In this document: piece after piece, positions 34,794-45,300 of the stretch
Layout of the letters: each line of letters opens with the position of its first letter
How positions within the stretch are numbered: position 1 is the stretch's first letter
Assembly (NCBI GenBank): GCA_033852135.1
Contig: JAWSVB010000006.1
Coordinates: 98,022-162,021, forward strand
Source: QZLE01 sp033852135
GTDB lineage: Bacteria; Pseudomonadota; Gammaproteobacteria; QZLD01
Length of the DNA stretch: 64,000 nucleotides
Direction of reading: 5' to 3'
Program-made: the position numbers and the translations under genes
The notes under the pieces: model-generated
Seen by the model: only the letters and a program-made list of their open reading frames with translations
What the model was told of the DNA's origin: nothing
The model's database searches: none

Positions 34794-35567
34794 ATGGCAC
34801 TGGCAAAGCGAATAATACCTTGTCTTGATGTAGATGCCGGAAGGGTGGTCAAGGGTGTGCAATTTGTTGATATCAGAGATGCAGGCGATCCTGTTGAGAT
34901 AGCTCGGCGCTATGACCAACAGGGTGCAGATGAGATAACCTTTCTTGATATAACTGCAAGCTCAGATGAGCGTGAGACTATGGTTCACGTAGTGGAGCAA
35001 GTAGCCAGTGAAGTGTTTATTCCGTTAACCGTTGGTGGTGGTATCCGCAAGCTAGAAGATATTCGCCGTATGCTTAATGCTGGTGCCGATAAGGTTGGGA
35101 TAAATACCGCCGCGGTATTTACCCCAGAGTTTGTTGGGCACGCAGCCGACAAGTTTGGATCGCAATGTATCGTAGTAGCTATTGATGCAAAAAAGGTCAG
35201 TGCTGCTGGTGAAGAGGATCGTTGGGAGATATTCACCCACGGTGGTCGTAAGCCAACTGGACTTGATGCGATTGAGTGGGCACAAAAGATGGAAGGGCTA
35301 GGCGCTGGTGAGATTTTATTAACCAGCATGGATCGGGATGGGACCAAAAATGGGTTCGATCTCGGGGTCACCCGTAATATCAGTGAAGCGGTAAATATAC
35401 CCGTTATAGCTTCTGGTGGCGTTGGAAACTTAGAGCATCTAGCGCAAGGGGTGCTTGAGGGTAAAGCTGATGCAGTACTTGCAGCCAGTATTTTCCACTT
35501 TGGTGAGTACACCGTACAGCAGGCTAAAAAGCACATGCAAGCGCAAGGTATAGAGGTAAGGTTATGA
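34794..35567 (+). CDS. hisF: Imidazole glycerol phosphate synthase, cyclase subunit
   Basis: A 257-residue beta/alpha barrel that forms the cyclase half of the HisHF complex. Visible motifs are IPCLDVDAGRVVKGVQF (catalytic Asp11), VGGGIRKLEDIRRML, AIDAKK, TSMDRDGTKNGFD (second catalytic Asp) and IASGGVGNLEHL. Its stop overlaps the hisI start by four bases. Confidence 0.98.
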   Translation: MALAKRIIPCLDVDAGRVVKGVQFVDIRDAGDPVEIARRYDQQGADEITFLDITASSDERETMVHVVEQVASEVFIPLTVGGGIRKLEDIRRMLNAGADKVGINTAAVFTPEFVGHAADKFGSQCIVVAIDAKKVSAAGEEDRWEIFTHGGRKPTGLDAIEWAQKMEGLGAGEILLTSMDRDGTKNGFDLGVTRNISEAVNIPVIASGGVGNLEHLAQGVLEGKADAVLAASIFHFGEYTVQQAKKHMQAQGIEVRL

Positions 35568-35962
35568 GTGATTGGATGGAAAAGCTTGCCTGGAATAGTG
35601 AAGGGTTAATCCCAGTGATATCGCAGGATAGTACCAGCGGTAAGGTATTGATGATGGCCTGGATGAACCGTGAATCACTACAAATTACAGCAGAAACCAA
35701 AAGAGCAGTATTTTGGTCCCGTTCGCGTCAACGTTTATGGCGTAAGGGGGAGGAGTCCGGCAACTTCCAACAAGTGGAAGATATTCGCACTGACTGTGAC
35801 ACCGACGTTATACTTCTTAAGGTGATGCAAAATGGCGGTATAGCTTGCCATACCGGCAGAGAAAGCTGCTTCTATAAGCAGTTGCAACCAACAGAACAGC
35901 AAAAAGAATGGGTAGATGTTGAGCCGGTAATCAAATCACCGGAAGAGATATATAAAAAGTAG
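35564..35962 (+). CDS. hisI: Phosphoribosyl-AMP cyclohydrolase
   Basis: A 132-residue single-domain PRA-CH. Metal-binding and catalytic motifs are WSRSRQRLWRKGEESGN, DCDTDVILLKV and ACHTGRESCFY. The E. coli protein is a HisIE fusion; here the second activity is encoded separately eight bases downstream. Confidence 0.97.
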   Translation: MSDWMEKLAWNSEGLIPVISQDSTSGKVLMMAWMNRESLQITAETKRAVFWSRSRQRLWRKGEESGNFQQVEDIRTDCDTDVILLKVMQNGGIACHTGRESCFYKQLQPTEQQKEWVDVEPVIKSPEEIYKK

Positions 35963-35970
35963 GAAAACAG

Positions 35971-36294
35971 ATGAATAAAGAGATACTGGCAGCGCTGACC
36001 CAAACCATAGAAGAGAGAAAACAGGCAGATCCTGATTCATCCTATGTAGCAAAACTACATAAAAAAGGGTTAGATACCATCCTGAAAAAGGTTGGGGAAG
36101 AAGCAACAGAAACAGTAATTGCTGCGAAAGACGGCGAAAAAGAGCAGATAATCTACGAAACTGCCGACTTATGGTTTCATACCCTTGTGATGTTATCCTC
36201 GTTTGATTTAAGTTATGAAGATATCCTGCAAGAACTAGGGCGCAGATTCGGCCTTTCAGGAATAGAAGAGAAAGCTTCGCGTAAAGACAAGTAA
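35971..36294 (+). CDS. hisE: Phosphoribosyl-ATP pyrophosphatase
   Basis: A 107-residue all-helical MazG-like pyrophosphohydrolase with the signature KKVGEEATETVIAAKDGEKEQIIYETADLWFH (key residues E in EEATE and E/D in YETADL). It is the last gene of hisB-H-A-F-I-E. No hisG, hisD or hisC lies in the window. Confidence 0.96.
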   Translation: MNKEILAALTQTIEERKQADPDSSYVAKLHKKGLDTILKKVGEEATETVIAAKDGEKEQIIYETADLWFHTLVMLSSFDLSYEDILQELGRRFGLSGIEEKASRKDK

Positions 36295-36486
36295 CTAATC
36301 TAATACAGCACTATTTATCCTTAATAGTGCTGTAAAAACAACCAATAACCACACCTGCTTCACATTATTCTGTATTAATTGATCGAACCTCCGGCAGCTC
36401 CCGCGCTATATACTATTATTATAATATGACCGAGCTAACTTCGGCTGCCAAGCCGTATTCATGAAGAACAACAGTAGGAGGCTGGT

Positions 36487-36954
36487 ATGAAAGAGTTAAA
36501 AGAGATGCTCTTTTCAATGCAAAAGTTTCAGATAATGTCGCAATTTACTAATTCGGCAACCGAGAAAAAAATATCCGTACCATATGCATATGCCTGGGAA
36601 AAAGGGGTCTTTCCAATATTGGATGAAGTAGCTGAATGGCATAGGCCATTTGCAGATGTCTTTCCAGTACAAGAAGATATGCTAAAAGAGTTGATAGAAT
36701 ATCTTCAGGAAAGGTTTGAAAAAGAGATCCCAATAACATTCTATGAGCTGGAAGAGCATTATGGAATCAAAGTTGCGCATGTATTAGGTGGTAAATGGAG
36801 CCGCTTTATGTTGGCTCATGCGTGTCGTTATCTGTGTTTGCATAAGAAATTTAGTGAAACATTTTGGGTTGAGATGATAGAAGATGGCAAAAGCCCTATC
36901 GAAATGAAATGTATTCTCAGAGAATACTGCCCCGAAGAGGTAAGCTTCGAGTAG
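36487..36954 (+). CDS. Hypothetical protein, family not recognised
   Basis: A 155-residue protein preceded by a GTAGGAGG ribosome binding site. It is mostly helical, with charged and aromatic residues (YAYAWEKGVFPILDEVAEWH; HVLGGKWSRFMLAHACRYLCLHKKF). No signal peptide or membrane helix is present. It is monocistronic: a 190-base gap separates it from hisE and a terminator follows. Function cannot be assigned. Confidence 0.75.
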   Translation: MKELKEMLFSMQKFQIMSQFTNSATEKKISVPYAYAWEKGVFPILDEVAEWHRPFADVFPVQEDMLKELIEYLQERFEKEIPITFYELEEHYGIKVAHVLGGKWSRFMLAHACRYLCLHKKFSETFWVEMIEDGKSPIEMKCILREYCPEEVSFE

Positions 36955-36976
36955 TTGGCAGATTATTTAATATTAC

Positions 36977-37010
36977 AACCCAGTTCACTTAATGGTGGGC
37001 TGGGTTTTTT
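36977..37010 (+). terminator. Rho-independent terminator
   Basis: AACCCAG pairs with CTGGGTT across a loop, followed by six Ts. It lies between the forward hypothetical gene and the convergent opgB-like gene. Confidence 0.8.
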
Positions 37011-37057
37011 GCTATTAAATTGTGAAAAAATAAATTGAAGGGTTATGCTCGGAATTA

Positions 37058-38575
37058 TCAATAGCGGTCAGTGTTTTGGGGGTTATCCCAAAATTTACTA
37101 ATCTGCAGTTTCCATCTAAATAGATTCTCTTTTATAAACAATCTATCCTCTTCTGGTTCTGTAGCGTTTAACAGGTCACGCCCAAGGCCAATATCTCCTG
37201 AATACCCAATTAGCGGCAGTATCGTGGTTCCAATATCGAGTGTTGAGCCTAGGGTTTGTTGTTCGTTGGACTTGTTTATGCTGGGGTCAATAATCATAAA
37301 CAGGTTACGGCGATCTTTTGATTCTAACAGCTCGGATGCTGTAGTTCTCATAGCCAGGTGGTCTGATACAATTGCGATTATTGTCTTATCTGCATAGGGG
37401 GATTGGATTATTTTATTTATATAGTTGCTGATTAAATAATCGGAGCAGGCAACAGCATTTAGTATGGAGTTAGACCCATCTTGATACTTAATTTGTTCAC
37501 AGCTTTTTGATGGGTGTCCGTTTGGGCTGTGAGTATCTAGTGTAAGGGTGAACAGGCCGAATTTTTCCTGTTGGGATGATAGTTGTAAAAATTTATTAAA
37601 AGCTAGGTCGAGTATTGAATCATCATATAAACCCCATCCGGTTTTATAAGTTTTATCCTCTAGAATTGCTAATAGTTTGTCCCTACCGGTGACGGAGGAA
37701 AAGCCATGAGAGCTATAAAACTTCCCCTTGCCGGTAAAATCCAGGCTGGCGCCCCCTAAATAATTTAGGTTATATCCTGCGCTGTTTAATAGATCCCCGA
37801 GGCATACTGCTGCAGATAAAAAAGTATCCTTATTTGCCATTGATTCGCCGTGAGTTGGGGTGAATAGCGGTATGCCGCATTGGCTGGCAGTCATCCCCGC
37901 GATTGTCCACCCTGTCCCTGCAACTTGTTTGATGTTGGTGAAAAAGGTGCTTCTGGTTTCAAGTTCGCGTAGACCTTTAATCAGCCCGGGAAAGATATTC
38001 TGGTCAAAATAGGTTCTTTCTAAGCTTTCCGCGTAGATGAAAACAATGTTTTTTTTATCTTTGTTTAGTGGGGTTATCGTTGGTTTTTTATAGAAGTTGG
38101 AAAAATCGGTAGGTAGTTGGGGGGAGGGTTGTTGAGTAAATATTATGTTGTGTTTTTGAAGGTTATAAATATCTATGCTGCCAGGATTGACTAACAGAGC
38201 GGCTGATAATAAAGAGTAGGATGAGAGACCGTTAACTTTTTTGTAGTTGTTAACGCATTTGCGATTTCTTATAAGGAACCACAATAAAAAAATAAACCCC
38301 AGCATTAAAGCTGATGTAGATGCGAATATAAATCCAAAATACTCTAGAAACCCAGCATCACCCAACCCGTATTTAAGATGGTATACCGTTGCTTCATCGA
38401 TACCATTTCCGGTGAAATAGTAAGCAACCCAATAAAGCATCAGTAGAAAAAAAGAACAAAATGCCATACAAAAAAATAGCCCAATATTTGTTTTTGATGG
38501 GGCGGTTTTTTTAAACGTATAGATACTCATAATGAATAGAGTTGCAGATAGTAGGGTGAAGCTGCCGTTACTCAT
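37058..38575 (-). CDS. OpgB/MdoB-like phosphoglycerol transferase
   Basis: A 505-residue membrane-anchored sulfatase-fold enzyme. Four N-terminal membrane segments (to about residue 135) are followed by a periplasmic catalytic domain. NIVFIYAESLERTYFD carries a metal-binding Glu, and VAGTGWTIAGMTASQCGIPLF carries the Thr nucleophile region. TLDTHSPNGHP and IVSDHLAM hold further metal ligands. These match E. coli OpgB, which transfers phosphoglycerol to periplasmic glucans. The protein is shorter than E. coli OpgB at its C-terminus. No opgGH lies in the window. Confidence 0.85.
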   Translation of the reverse strand: MSNGSFTLLSATLFIMSIYTFKKTAPSKTNIGLFFCMAFCSFFLLMLYWVAYYFTGNGIDEATVYHLKYGLGDAGFLEYFGFIFASTSALMLGFIFLLWFLIRNRKCVNNYKKVNGLSSYSLLSAALLVNPGSIDIYNLQKHNIIFTQQPSPQLPTDFSNFYKKPTITPLNKDKKNIVFIYAESLERTYFDQNIFPGLIKGLRELETRSTFFTNIKQVAGTGWTIAGMTASQCGIPLFTPTHGESMANKDTFLSAAVCLGDLLNSAGYNLNYLGGASLDFTGKGKFYSSHGFSSVTGRDKLLAILEDKTYKTGWGLYDDSILDLAFNKFLQLSSQQEKFGLFTLTLDTHSPNGHPSKSCEQIKYQDGSNSILNAVACSDYLISNYINKIIQSPYADKTIIAIVSDHLAMRTTASELLESKDRRNLFMIIDPSINKSNEQQTLGSTLDIGTTILPLIGYSGDIGLGRDLLNATEPEEDRLFIKENLFRWKLQISKFWDNPQNTDRY

Positions 38576-38809
38576 TTGGTGTCCTGCCGCTGATTATTTT
38601 ATGGTTTTATCTAGGTGTTAGGCCGGTTAGAAAATAATTGGCGCTAATGTAGCACACACTTGTTATATAGGAAATCTACAGTGTAATGTATATTCCCTAG
38701 TTGCGGCATGGGTGTGTGTTATGTCATTGCAGTTTTAATGCATAGGTAGAAATTATTATAATTGGTTTTGTTTAAAATTAGATGGTAGTTGAATCTAAAT
38801 AGGGAATAA
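38576..38809. promoter_or_regulatory. Intergenic region upstream of opgB-like gene
   Basis: An AT-rich gap of 234 bases. It should contain the reverse-strand promoter for the phosphoglycerol transferase. No other structure was seen. Confidence 0.3.
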
Positions 38810-38837
38810 ATTAAGGGCCGCATATGCGGCCCTTAAT
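38810..38837 (-). terminator. Perfect 28-bp palindrome, terminator of the DUF5011 protein gene
   Basis: The half-site is ATTAAGGGCCGCAT followed by its exact reverse complement. It lies 24 bases past the stop of the reverse-strand gene ending at 38861. A matching AAGGGCCGC stem ends the neighbouring subtilase gene at 42262. Confidence 0.75.
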
Positions 38838-38860
38838 CTTAACTAAGTTGAACTACCTGA

Positions 38861-41800
38861 TTATGGGCAGCTGGTTACTTTGGTCCAAACACCAGCTGAG
38901 GTCTCTTCAAGTGATGTTGTATCAGTACCCATGCCTAGGTAGTCGTTGCTGCCATTTGCATAGTAAAGTACGTTGTACTTTAGGGTCGCACGGCCAGCTG
39001 TTCCATGGTCTGTATTACTAGTTGTGTAGCATGTGCCTGCTTCTACAATTGTTACTGTAAAGGTGTCTGATGATGTTCTGTTTCCAGCTTCATCTTCAGC
39101 ATCAACTCTCCAGGTGTATGTATCAACAGGAAGATTATCCATCGCACATGTGAATTGGTCACCACCGCTATTAATGCAATCTATGCCGCCAATATCATCG
39201 GTTCTAACCGCTACAGCAAATGCAAGGTCGCCATTAGCATCGGTAATATCTGCAGTAATGGTTAGGTTTTGTCCGCTCACTGTGTATTGTACGTTTTCAA
39301 TAACTGGTGGTTGTGGTCCAGCAGGGCACTCGCCTGCAATAAATCCACCATTAACAGCTTTAAGTGTAACGGTTGCTGAGCCGCTTGTGCCTAGATTGTT
39401 ATCTGAGCCAGTTGCATACCAGGTTGTTACCTCAGTTCCGCCCCAGCAGAAGGTACCAAAACATGTTTCACCTTGCGTTTCGGTTGTTGAGTATGCGCGG
39501 CCTGCTGCTTCATGTTCACTAACAGTGCTAGTGAAGTCAGTACATGTTGGTGCTTCTGTTACGATTACGGTTCTGCTTACAGGTGTTGCTGCAAGTTGCT
39601 GTGAATCTTTAACATTATAGGTGCAGCTGTACTCGCCAGCAGTTGCTGTATCAACGTTACAAGTTGCTGTAATAGCAGCGCTGATATCGCCATCTTCTGG
39701 GTCAGTAGCTGTAGCTCCTGGGTCGGTGAATGTTGTTCCTGCAACTATGCTGATTGGGTTAGCGCCAACTAGGGTGATGGTTGGTGCCTGATTTGCTGTT
39801 ACTGTGATATCTCTTACTACAGAATCAGTTAGGCCAAGGCTATCAGCTACCGCGTAGGTGCATTGATAACTACCAACTGCAAGTGGGATAGCTGTATCAA
39901 AGTTACAAGTTACAGTTATATCTGCTGTGATATCGCCATCTTCAGGGTCAGTTGCGCTAGCGCCTGGGTCGGCAAAAGTTGCAGATTCAGCTAGAACTAG
40001 CGGGTTATTACCGATTAGTGTGATTACCGGTGCTTGGTTGGCAGCAGCGATGATTGAGCGGGTTGCAACACTGGTGTTGTCTGCGCTATCAGTTACTGTG
40101 TATGAACATTCGTAGTTACCAGCAGCAAGAGTTTGGGCTGTATTGAAGTCACAACTTACAGTTACATCTGCTGTGATATCACCATCTTCATTATCAAGAG
40201 CAGAGAAGCCTGGCTCAATAAATTGTGTCCCTTCCAATAGATTAACTGGATTAGCACCTGCAAGGGTGATTTCAGGAGCAGCATCGCCACCATCAACATC
40301 AACTAGAAGAGCTAGGTATGAGATAAGAGTATTTGCTTGTGGTTTAAATACGTCTTTCTGGTCGCCCTTCATGTAGATAGTTGTAGCAGTCTCGCCTTGA
40401 GTTAGTGCTGTTGGGTCAAGTTTAACGCCGATTACATTAATTGCGCTTCCAACGCCATGGTATGAAACTTCGCCACGACCAGCCCATGGGTGACCGCCAT
40501 ATGCATCACCAGCAACTGTCATCTCATTTTCATTGGTTATAGCTGGGTCATCGTCGGCAAATGTCTCTTCCCCTTCAAATAGGTTGGCGAATTCTGTGTA
40601 TTTGCCGCCAGAGTCAACTAGAGTCCAATCGTTACCGACAAGTGATGTGTTTGCATCTGCACCCAGTTTCCATGGGCCGTTGTTTTTATCACGGTTTAGC
40701 GGATCGCCAACCACTTCAAGTGGGTCAACATGTTGGTTGGAGAAGAAGTTAGATGTATCGTCAAAACCACCGCTTCCCGCAGTTACATTATAAAGTCCGC
40801 CACATCCACAAGCACAAGTTGGTTGTGCTGGAAGATCTGCACCGCCTCTTTCACCAGTTCCGTAAGCGATAAACTCAAGGTCTCCAGCTAGAGCTTCATG
40901 TGCAAAAGAGAACTTTGGACGGCGCCAGGTGCCAGAGTGGATAAATTTATAATCCCATGCCTGTACCACACCATCACGTACAATTAGTTGACGGGTTTTT
41001 GCTTCTGGCTCTTCATAGATAACCATGATTGACCAGTTGCTCACACCATAGCAAGGGTTGTATACCGAGCTGCCCGCAGGGTTGCCACCATTGGAGGTGC
41101 TGTTGTTGGCGCTGGTATCGACAAATTCAGGAGGATTAACTGTTACCGTTACATCACCTCTGTAGCTCTCTTTGAACATCTTGGTGATATCCAAACGGTT
41201 AGTCCAGTAGGTGCTGGTTACACCAGTTAGTGTTCCCCAGTGGTAGGTGGTTGGAGCAAGAACGTGTGAGGTTGAACCAACTGAAGAGGTGTCAGTAGGA
41301 GCATCACGGCCAGGTGACATAAGAGGGTAGTCATCGCCATTGATATTGAAGGAGATGCGGTTATTTAGCACATCGGTTTCTGTTTGCAGGTTGTCAGGGG
41401 TGAAGTCACCGCCCTCCATTGCAATAGTTCCTGAGTAGTATAGGAATGCGTGGCGAATAGTTGCATTTGCTGGGATGGTTACTTGGCCAGAGGTAGCAAC
41501 TTCGTCCTCTTGTGGGTGGCCTCCAGATAGACTGGTTAGTAGATGGCCGCCAGTTACAGCAAGATTAAGTGGGCCGATATCGTTGAAGATCTCATTATCT
41601 ACCGCTTCTGCAGCATGTTCATATGGCTGAACTTGTTTTGGTGGGCAGCTATCAACTTTGTTGAAGTAGCCTTCAGAAGTCTCTTTTAGAGTTGCAGAAT
41701 CAGAGTAGTAAAATCCAAGATCGTCATTAGAGCCGATAGCCTTGGCATATACATATCCATCTTGTGCTGCACGTCCGGCAGATACATGGACTTGGTTAGT

Positions 41801-41947
41801 TGCAGTGCCACAGTAGCCTACGAACTCTTCGGCTTGTGCATTGCTAACCATGCCACCAAATACAGGTGCAGAAAGGGCAGCGATGTAGAGTCCCGATTTT
41901 AAGAGTGATTTTGGGGTATTAAATGCATTAAATAGCGTAGATGCCAT
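38861..41947 (-). CDS. Large secreted protein with DUF5011 (HYR-like) repeats and three AGRAY domains
   Basis: A 1028-residue exported protein with an N-terminal signal (LKSGLYIAALSAPVFGGMVS, then NAQA-EEF). An AGRAY domain lies at about 39-103. A large uncharacterised region follows (about 104-550). Three tandem DUF5011/HYR-like Ig repeats (ITLAGANPVNLLEGTQFIEPG type, with GDITADVTV) span about 553-800. A second AGRAY domain is at about 804-875 and a further Ig-like segment at about 880-970. A third AGRAY domain ends the protein (about 972-1028). It shares its domain set with the subtilase encoded upstream. It is probably a surface or extracellular adhesive or binding protein. No enzyme motif was recognised. 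Confidence 0.88.
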   Translation of the reverse strand: MASTLFNAFNTPKSLLKSGLYIAALSAPVFGGMVSNAQAEEFVGYCGTATNQVHVSAGRAAQDGYVYAKAIGSNDDLGFYYSDSATLKETSEGYFNKVDSCPPKQVQPYEHAAEAVDNEIFNDIGPLNLAVTGGHLLTSLSGGHPQEDEVATSGQVTIPANATIRHAFLYYSGTIAMEGGDFTPDNLQTETDVLNNRISFNINGDDYPLMSPGRDAPTDTSSVGSTSHVLAPTTYHWGTLTGVTSTYWTNRLDITKMFKESYRGDVTVTVNPPEFVDTSANNSTSNGGNPAGSSVYNPCYGVSNWSIMVIYEEPEAKTRQLIVRDGVVQAWDYKFIHSGTWRRPKFSFAHEALAGDLEFIAYGTGERGGADLPAQPTCACGCGGLYNVTAGSGGFDDTSNFFSNQHVDPLEVVGDPLNRDKNNGPWKLGADANTSLVGNDWTLVDSGGKYTEFANLFEGEETFADDDPAITNENEMTVAGDAYGGHPWAGRGEVSYHGVGSAINVIGVKLDPTALTQGETATTIYMKGDQKDVFKPQANTLISYLALLVDVDGGDAAPEITLAGANPVNLLEGTQFIEPGFSALDNEDGDITADVTVSCDFNTAQTLAAGNYECSYTVTDSADNTSVATRSIIAAANQAPVITLIGNNPLVLAESATFADPGASATDPEDGDITADITVTCNFDTAIPLAVGSYQCTYAVADSLGLTDSVVRDITVTANQAPTITLVGANPISIVAGTTFTDPGATATDPEDGDISAAITATCNVDTATAGEYSCTYNVKDSQQLAATPVSRTVIVTEAPTCTDFTSTVSEHEAAGRAYSTTETQGETCFGTFCWGGTEVTTWYATGSDNNLGTSGSATVTLKAVNGGFIAGECPAGPQPPVIENVQYTVSGQNLTITADITDANGDLAFAVAVRTDDIGGIDCINSGGDQFTCAMDNLPVDTYTWRVDAEDEAGNRTSSDTFTVTIVEAGTCYTTSNTDHGTAGRATLKYNVLYYANGSNDYLGMGTDTTSLEETSAGVWTKVTSCP

Positions 41948-42261
41948 ATATCCTCCATAAAGAAATAAATAATTAACTAGTAAATTTTTGTTCTAAAAAA
42001 TAATAATATTTGATTGTTACAGCTGCAGGTCAGGCTAGCTAAAACATTGGTTGTTGTTTGTAATTGTGACTAATCCTACAAGGAACTGGTTCTCGTTTCA
42101 AGTATTTTATCATATTCTAATTTCCAAAATGTGATTGAGGGCGGCTCCTGGTGTTGATTCGTTAGGCAAGAGGGTTTTGGTAAATGGGGTGTGGAAATAG
42201 GATTGGGGGCGCGGAATTTTGTAGAGATAATATCTGTGGATATTTATGTGATGCATAAAAA
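41948..42261. promoter_or_regulatory. Intergenic region upstream of the DUF5011 protein gene
   Basis: This AT-rich gap lies between two reverse-strand genes. The right end belongs to the subtilase terminator and the left end should hold the promoter of the DUF5011 gene. ATCCTCCAT just before the start is the reverse complement of a good ribosome binding site (GGAGGAT). No ORF was found. Confidence 0.4.
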
Positions 42262-42285
42262 CAAGGGCCGCAAAAGCGACCCTTG
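42262..42285 (-). terminator. Rho-independent terminator of the subtilase gene
   Basis: On the reverse strand, CAAGGGTCGC and GCGGCCCTTG form a stem around TTTT with one mismatch, followed by TTTTTATG. Confidence 0.8.
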
Positions 42286-42310
42286 AGTAAAAGCTAGCTG
42301 AAGTTATTAA

Positions 42311-45300
42311 TTACTGACAGCTGCTTACTTTTGACCAGTTGCCTGTAGATGTCTCTTCAAGCGAGGTTGTGTCATTAGCCATTCCAAGGTAGTCATTGCT
42401 GCCAGCTGCATAATATAGAACATTATACTTAAGCGTTGCGCGACCAGCTGTACCGTGGTTGGTATTGGTGTCGGTTACACAGGATGGTCCCGCTTCAACT
42501 ACAAACTCATATGGGCCTTGAACTTCGCCATAGTTATCCAGAGCATCCACTGCAACAACACCTAGTGTGTAAGTGCCTGGTTGAGTTGCTTCAAATACAC
42601 AGGTGAAGTTAGCTGTGCCTTCACATACAATCCCACCAGCGGCAGCTAGAGTAAGAATAACTCTGTCTAGGTCGCCATCAGGATCTGATGCGGTGCCAGT
42701 GAAGGTGATGGTTGAGCCATTTTGGCTGTATTGATGGGTGTCGATAGTTGGAGCGCTTTGCCCGGTGATTACAAAGTTAATTGCATACAGTTCACTCTGT
42801 TGTAGAGTTGTATCAACCGCCTTAACATGCCAAGTGTGCTCGCCTTCTGCTGTATCGGTTATGGTGCAAGTGAAAGACTCAAGCCCTTCACAGTAGATAC
42901 CACCACCTTCGCCATAAAGGATAATTTCCTTTAGGTCGTTATCTGCGTCAGATGCTGTGCCGGTGATAGTAACTGTGTTGCCAGAGATTGCTGCATTAAC
43001 AGCGTTAACAACCGGTGCTTGGTTTTCAGGGCGAGTGATGGTGAATTGCTCAATATTTGAAGCCGCTTCACGCGAATCATATGCTGCTAAAGTTACACCA
43101 AGAGCTGCGCCAACAGTGATGTCGTGCTCGCTGTAATCTAGAGTACAGGTGAAGTAATTGGTCCCTTCACAGATGATTCCGGTAACTGCGCCCAGGCCAA
43201 GTACTACGCGATCGATATCGCCATCTTGGTCAGATGCTGTGCCAGTAACTACTGCTTGGTAGTTGTTAAGGGTTGTGATCTCATAAGACTCGATAACCGG
43301 TGGTTGTGGGTCTGTAGGGCAGTTGCCTTGTACAAATACGCCAGAACCAGCAGGCTGCTCTTTTAGAGTGATAGTTGCAGAACCAGATGTGCCAAGATTT
43401 TCAGCTGAACCAGTTGCATACCAGGTTGTTACTTCAGTTCCACCGAAGCAGAATGTGCCATAACAGGTTTCACCCTCTTTTTTGGTTTCTGAATAAGCAC
43501 GACCAGCAGCTTCATGAGCAGAAGCGGTATTGGTGAATTCAACACAAGCAGGAGCTGGAACTACATTTACGTTACGAGTAACTGTTGCAGCTGCATTTCC
43601 TGCAGCATCAGTTACATCATATGTAACTTGGTATTGTCCAAGTGCTGCGGTGTTTACATTGCTGTTTGTATTGATTTGCGCAGTGATATCGCCATCACGG
43701 TCATCAGCAGCGGTAGCTCCAGGGTCAGTGAAATCACCACCTTGGAAAATATCTAATGGATTGTCTCCAAGTAGAGTAATTATTGGAGCAGTTACGTCTG
43801 GAGTTGGGCAAATACCTTGAGCAAATGTCCCGTCACTGTTTTTGTGGATTACTGTTGTTGCATCTCCATCAGTACCAAGATTTTCTGCACTATCGGTAAC
43901 AAACCATGTTGTTTGGTCGGTTCCGCCAAAGCAGAATGTGCCGTAACAGGTTTCACCAACCTTTTTAGTTTCTGAATATGCGCGCCCTGCAGTTTCGTGC
44001 TCGCTGTTGGTTGCAGTGAACTCAGTACAAACAGCAGCGCCTAATAGTACGTCGATAGCTGCTTTTAGATTTGGCAGAGGTCCGATCTCCACATCAAGAT
44101 TGATATCTTGTTGAGTACCAGTTTGTGTCAGCAGGTCACGAATCTGGTATGAGGTAAGAGTTTCACCATTATTGGCTTTAGATACACCTTGAATCGCTGC
44201 AACAGCACCAACTACAACTGGTGATGCACTAGAGGTTCCAGAGAAATAGCCGGTGTATTCATAGTCTTTATTGTTTGGATCGTCAGGGTTGGTGTAGATG
44301 TTGCCGTAACCCATGGTTACAACATTTTCACCCCAGCCGTGTACATCAACACGGGTACCGTTATTGGTCCAGCACATCGGTGCGGTTGAGGTTGAGCTGC
44401 TTGCGCCCACAACGATTGCGCCTGAATCGCGGAAGTTGCGATCAAATTTATTGTCATAGATTGGGTCGTCTAAATCAGCAGAACCGTTACCAGCAGCTTC
44501 AACTACGATTACGCCATTAGCGGTTGCGGTTGAGATCGCATCGTATTCAGCCTGCCAGTATTCCATAGCGATGTAGTTACACTGTCCGTTATTGCATGAG
44601 CAGCTTTCTTGTAGCGTTGGTCCGCCACGGTGCAACTCGATAAGAACGATGCCGCCTGCGCCAACAGCGTTTGCTGCGCTAGTGATTGCGGTTGCAGTGC
44701 CTTGGCCGCCAATACTTGAGTAGCCAAACTGCGCATTTGGCGCGATGCCAGTAACGCCATAGCCGTTCTCTTGACCACCCATAACACCCATAACTGCAGA
44801 GCCGTGATCTACCCAGCTTTCAGATGAGTACATGTCGCCAGCACTAAAAAATACTGGTGGGAAATCTTCATGGGTTACTTGCCAGCCACCCTCAACATCT
44901 ACAACTTTAACCCCTTCGCCTTTACCGCCAGCGATGGTCCATGCGTATTTTGCATCAATCCCATTTTCGCTCGCTGCATTAAGATAACCTTGGAATTTTT
45001 TGCTGCTATCGTTTGGGTCATAATCCTGAAAGTCAGGAGTGATGGCTGCAACTTCAGCTTTTGGTTCTGCGTATGAGATCTCGATTGAGGTGTAACTATT
45101 TAGCGAATCAACAACTTGCTGGATTTGAGTGTTTGTCAGTCCGTAAGTTGGTAGTTCAAAATACAATGTTAGATCGGCAAGCTGCTTACCAGTATTTGCT
45201 TCACCTTTAGCTTTAAGATCTTGCAGAATTGATGTGTCGATATTGAATAGATCGGAAAAGTTTAGCCCTAGAGAGGCAACGTATTGGTTGATTTGCTCTA

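Noticed and set aside
34985..35536. 183-codon reverse-strand ORF opposite hisF
   Set aside because: It is the antisense shadow of a complete, well-conserved hisF gene.
38810..38837. Membership in the ATTNT...ANAAT palindrome family
   Set aside because: It is a perfect palindrome but lacks the T at position 5, has a longer stem, and sits where a terminator is expected, with a sister stem at 42262.
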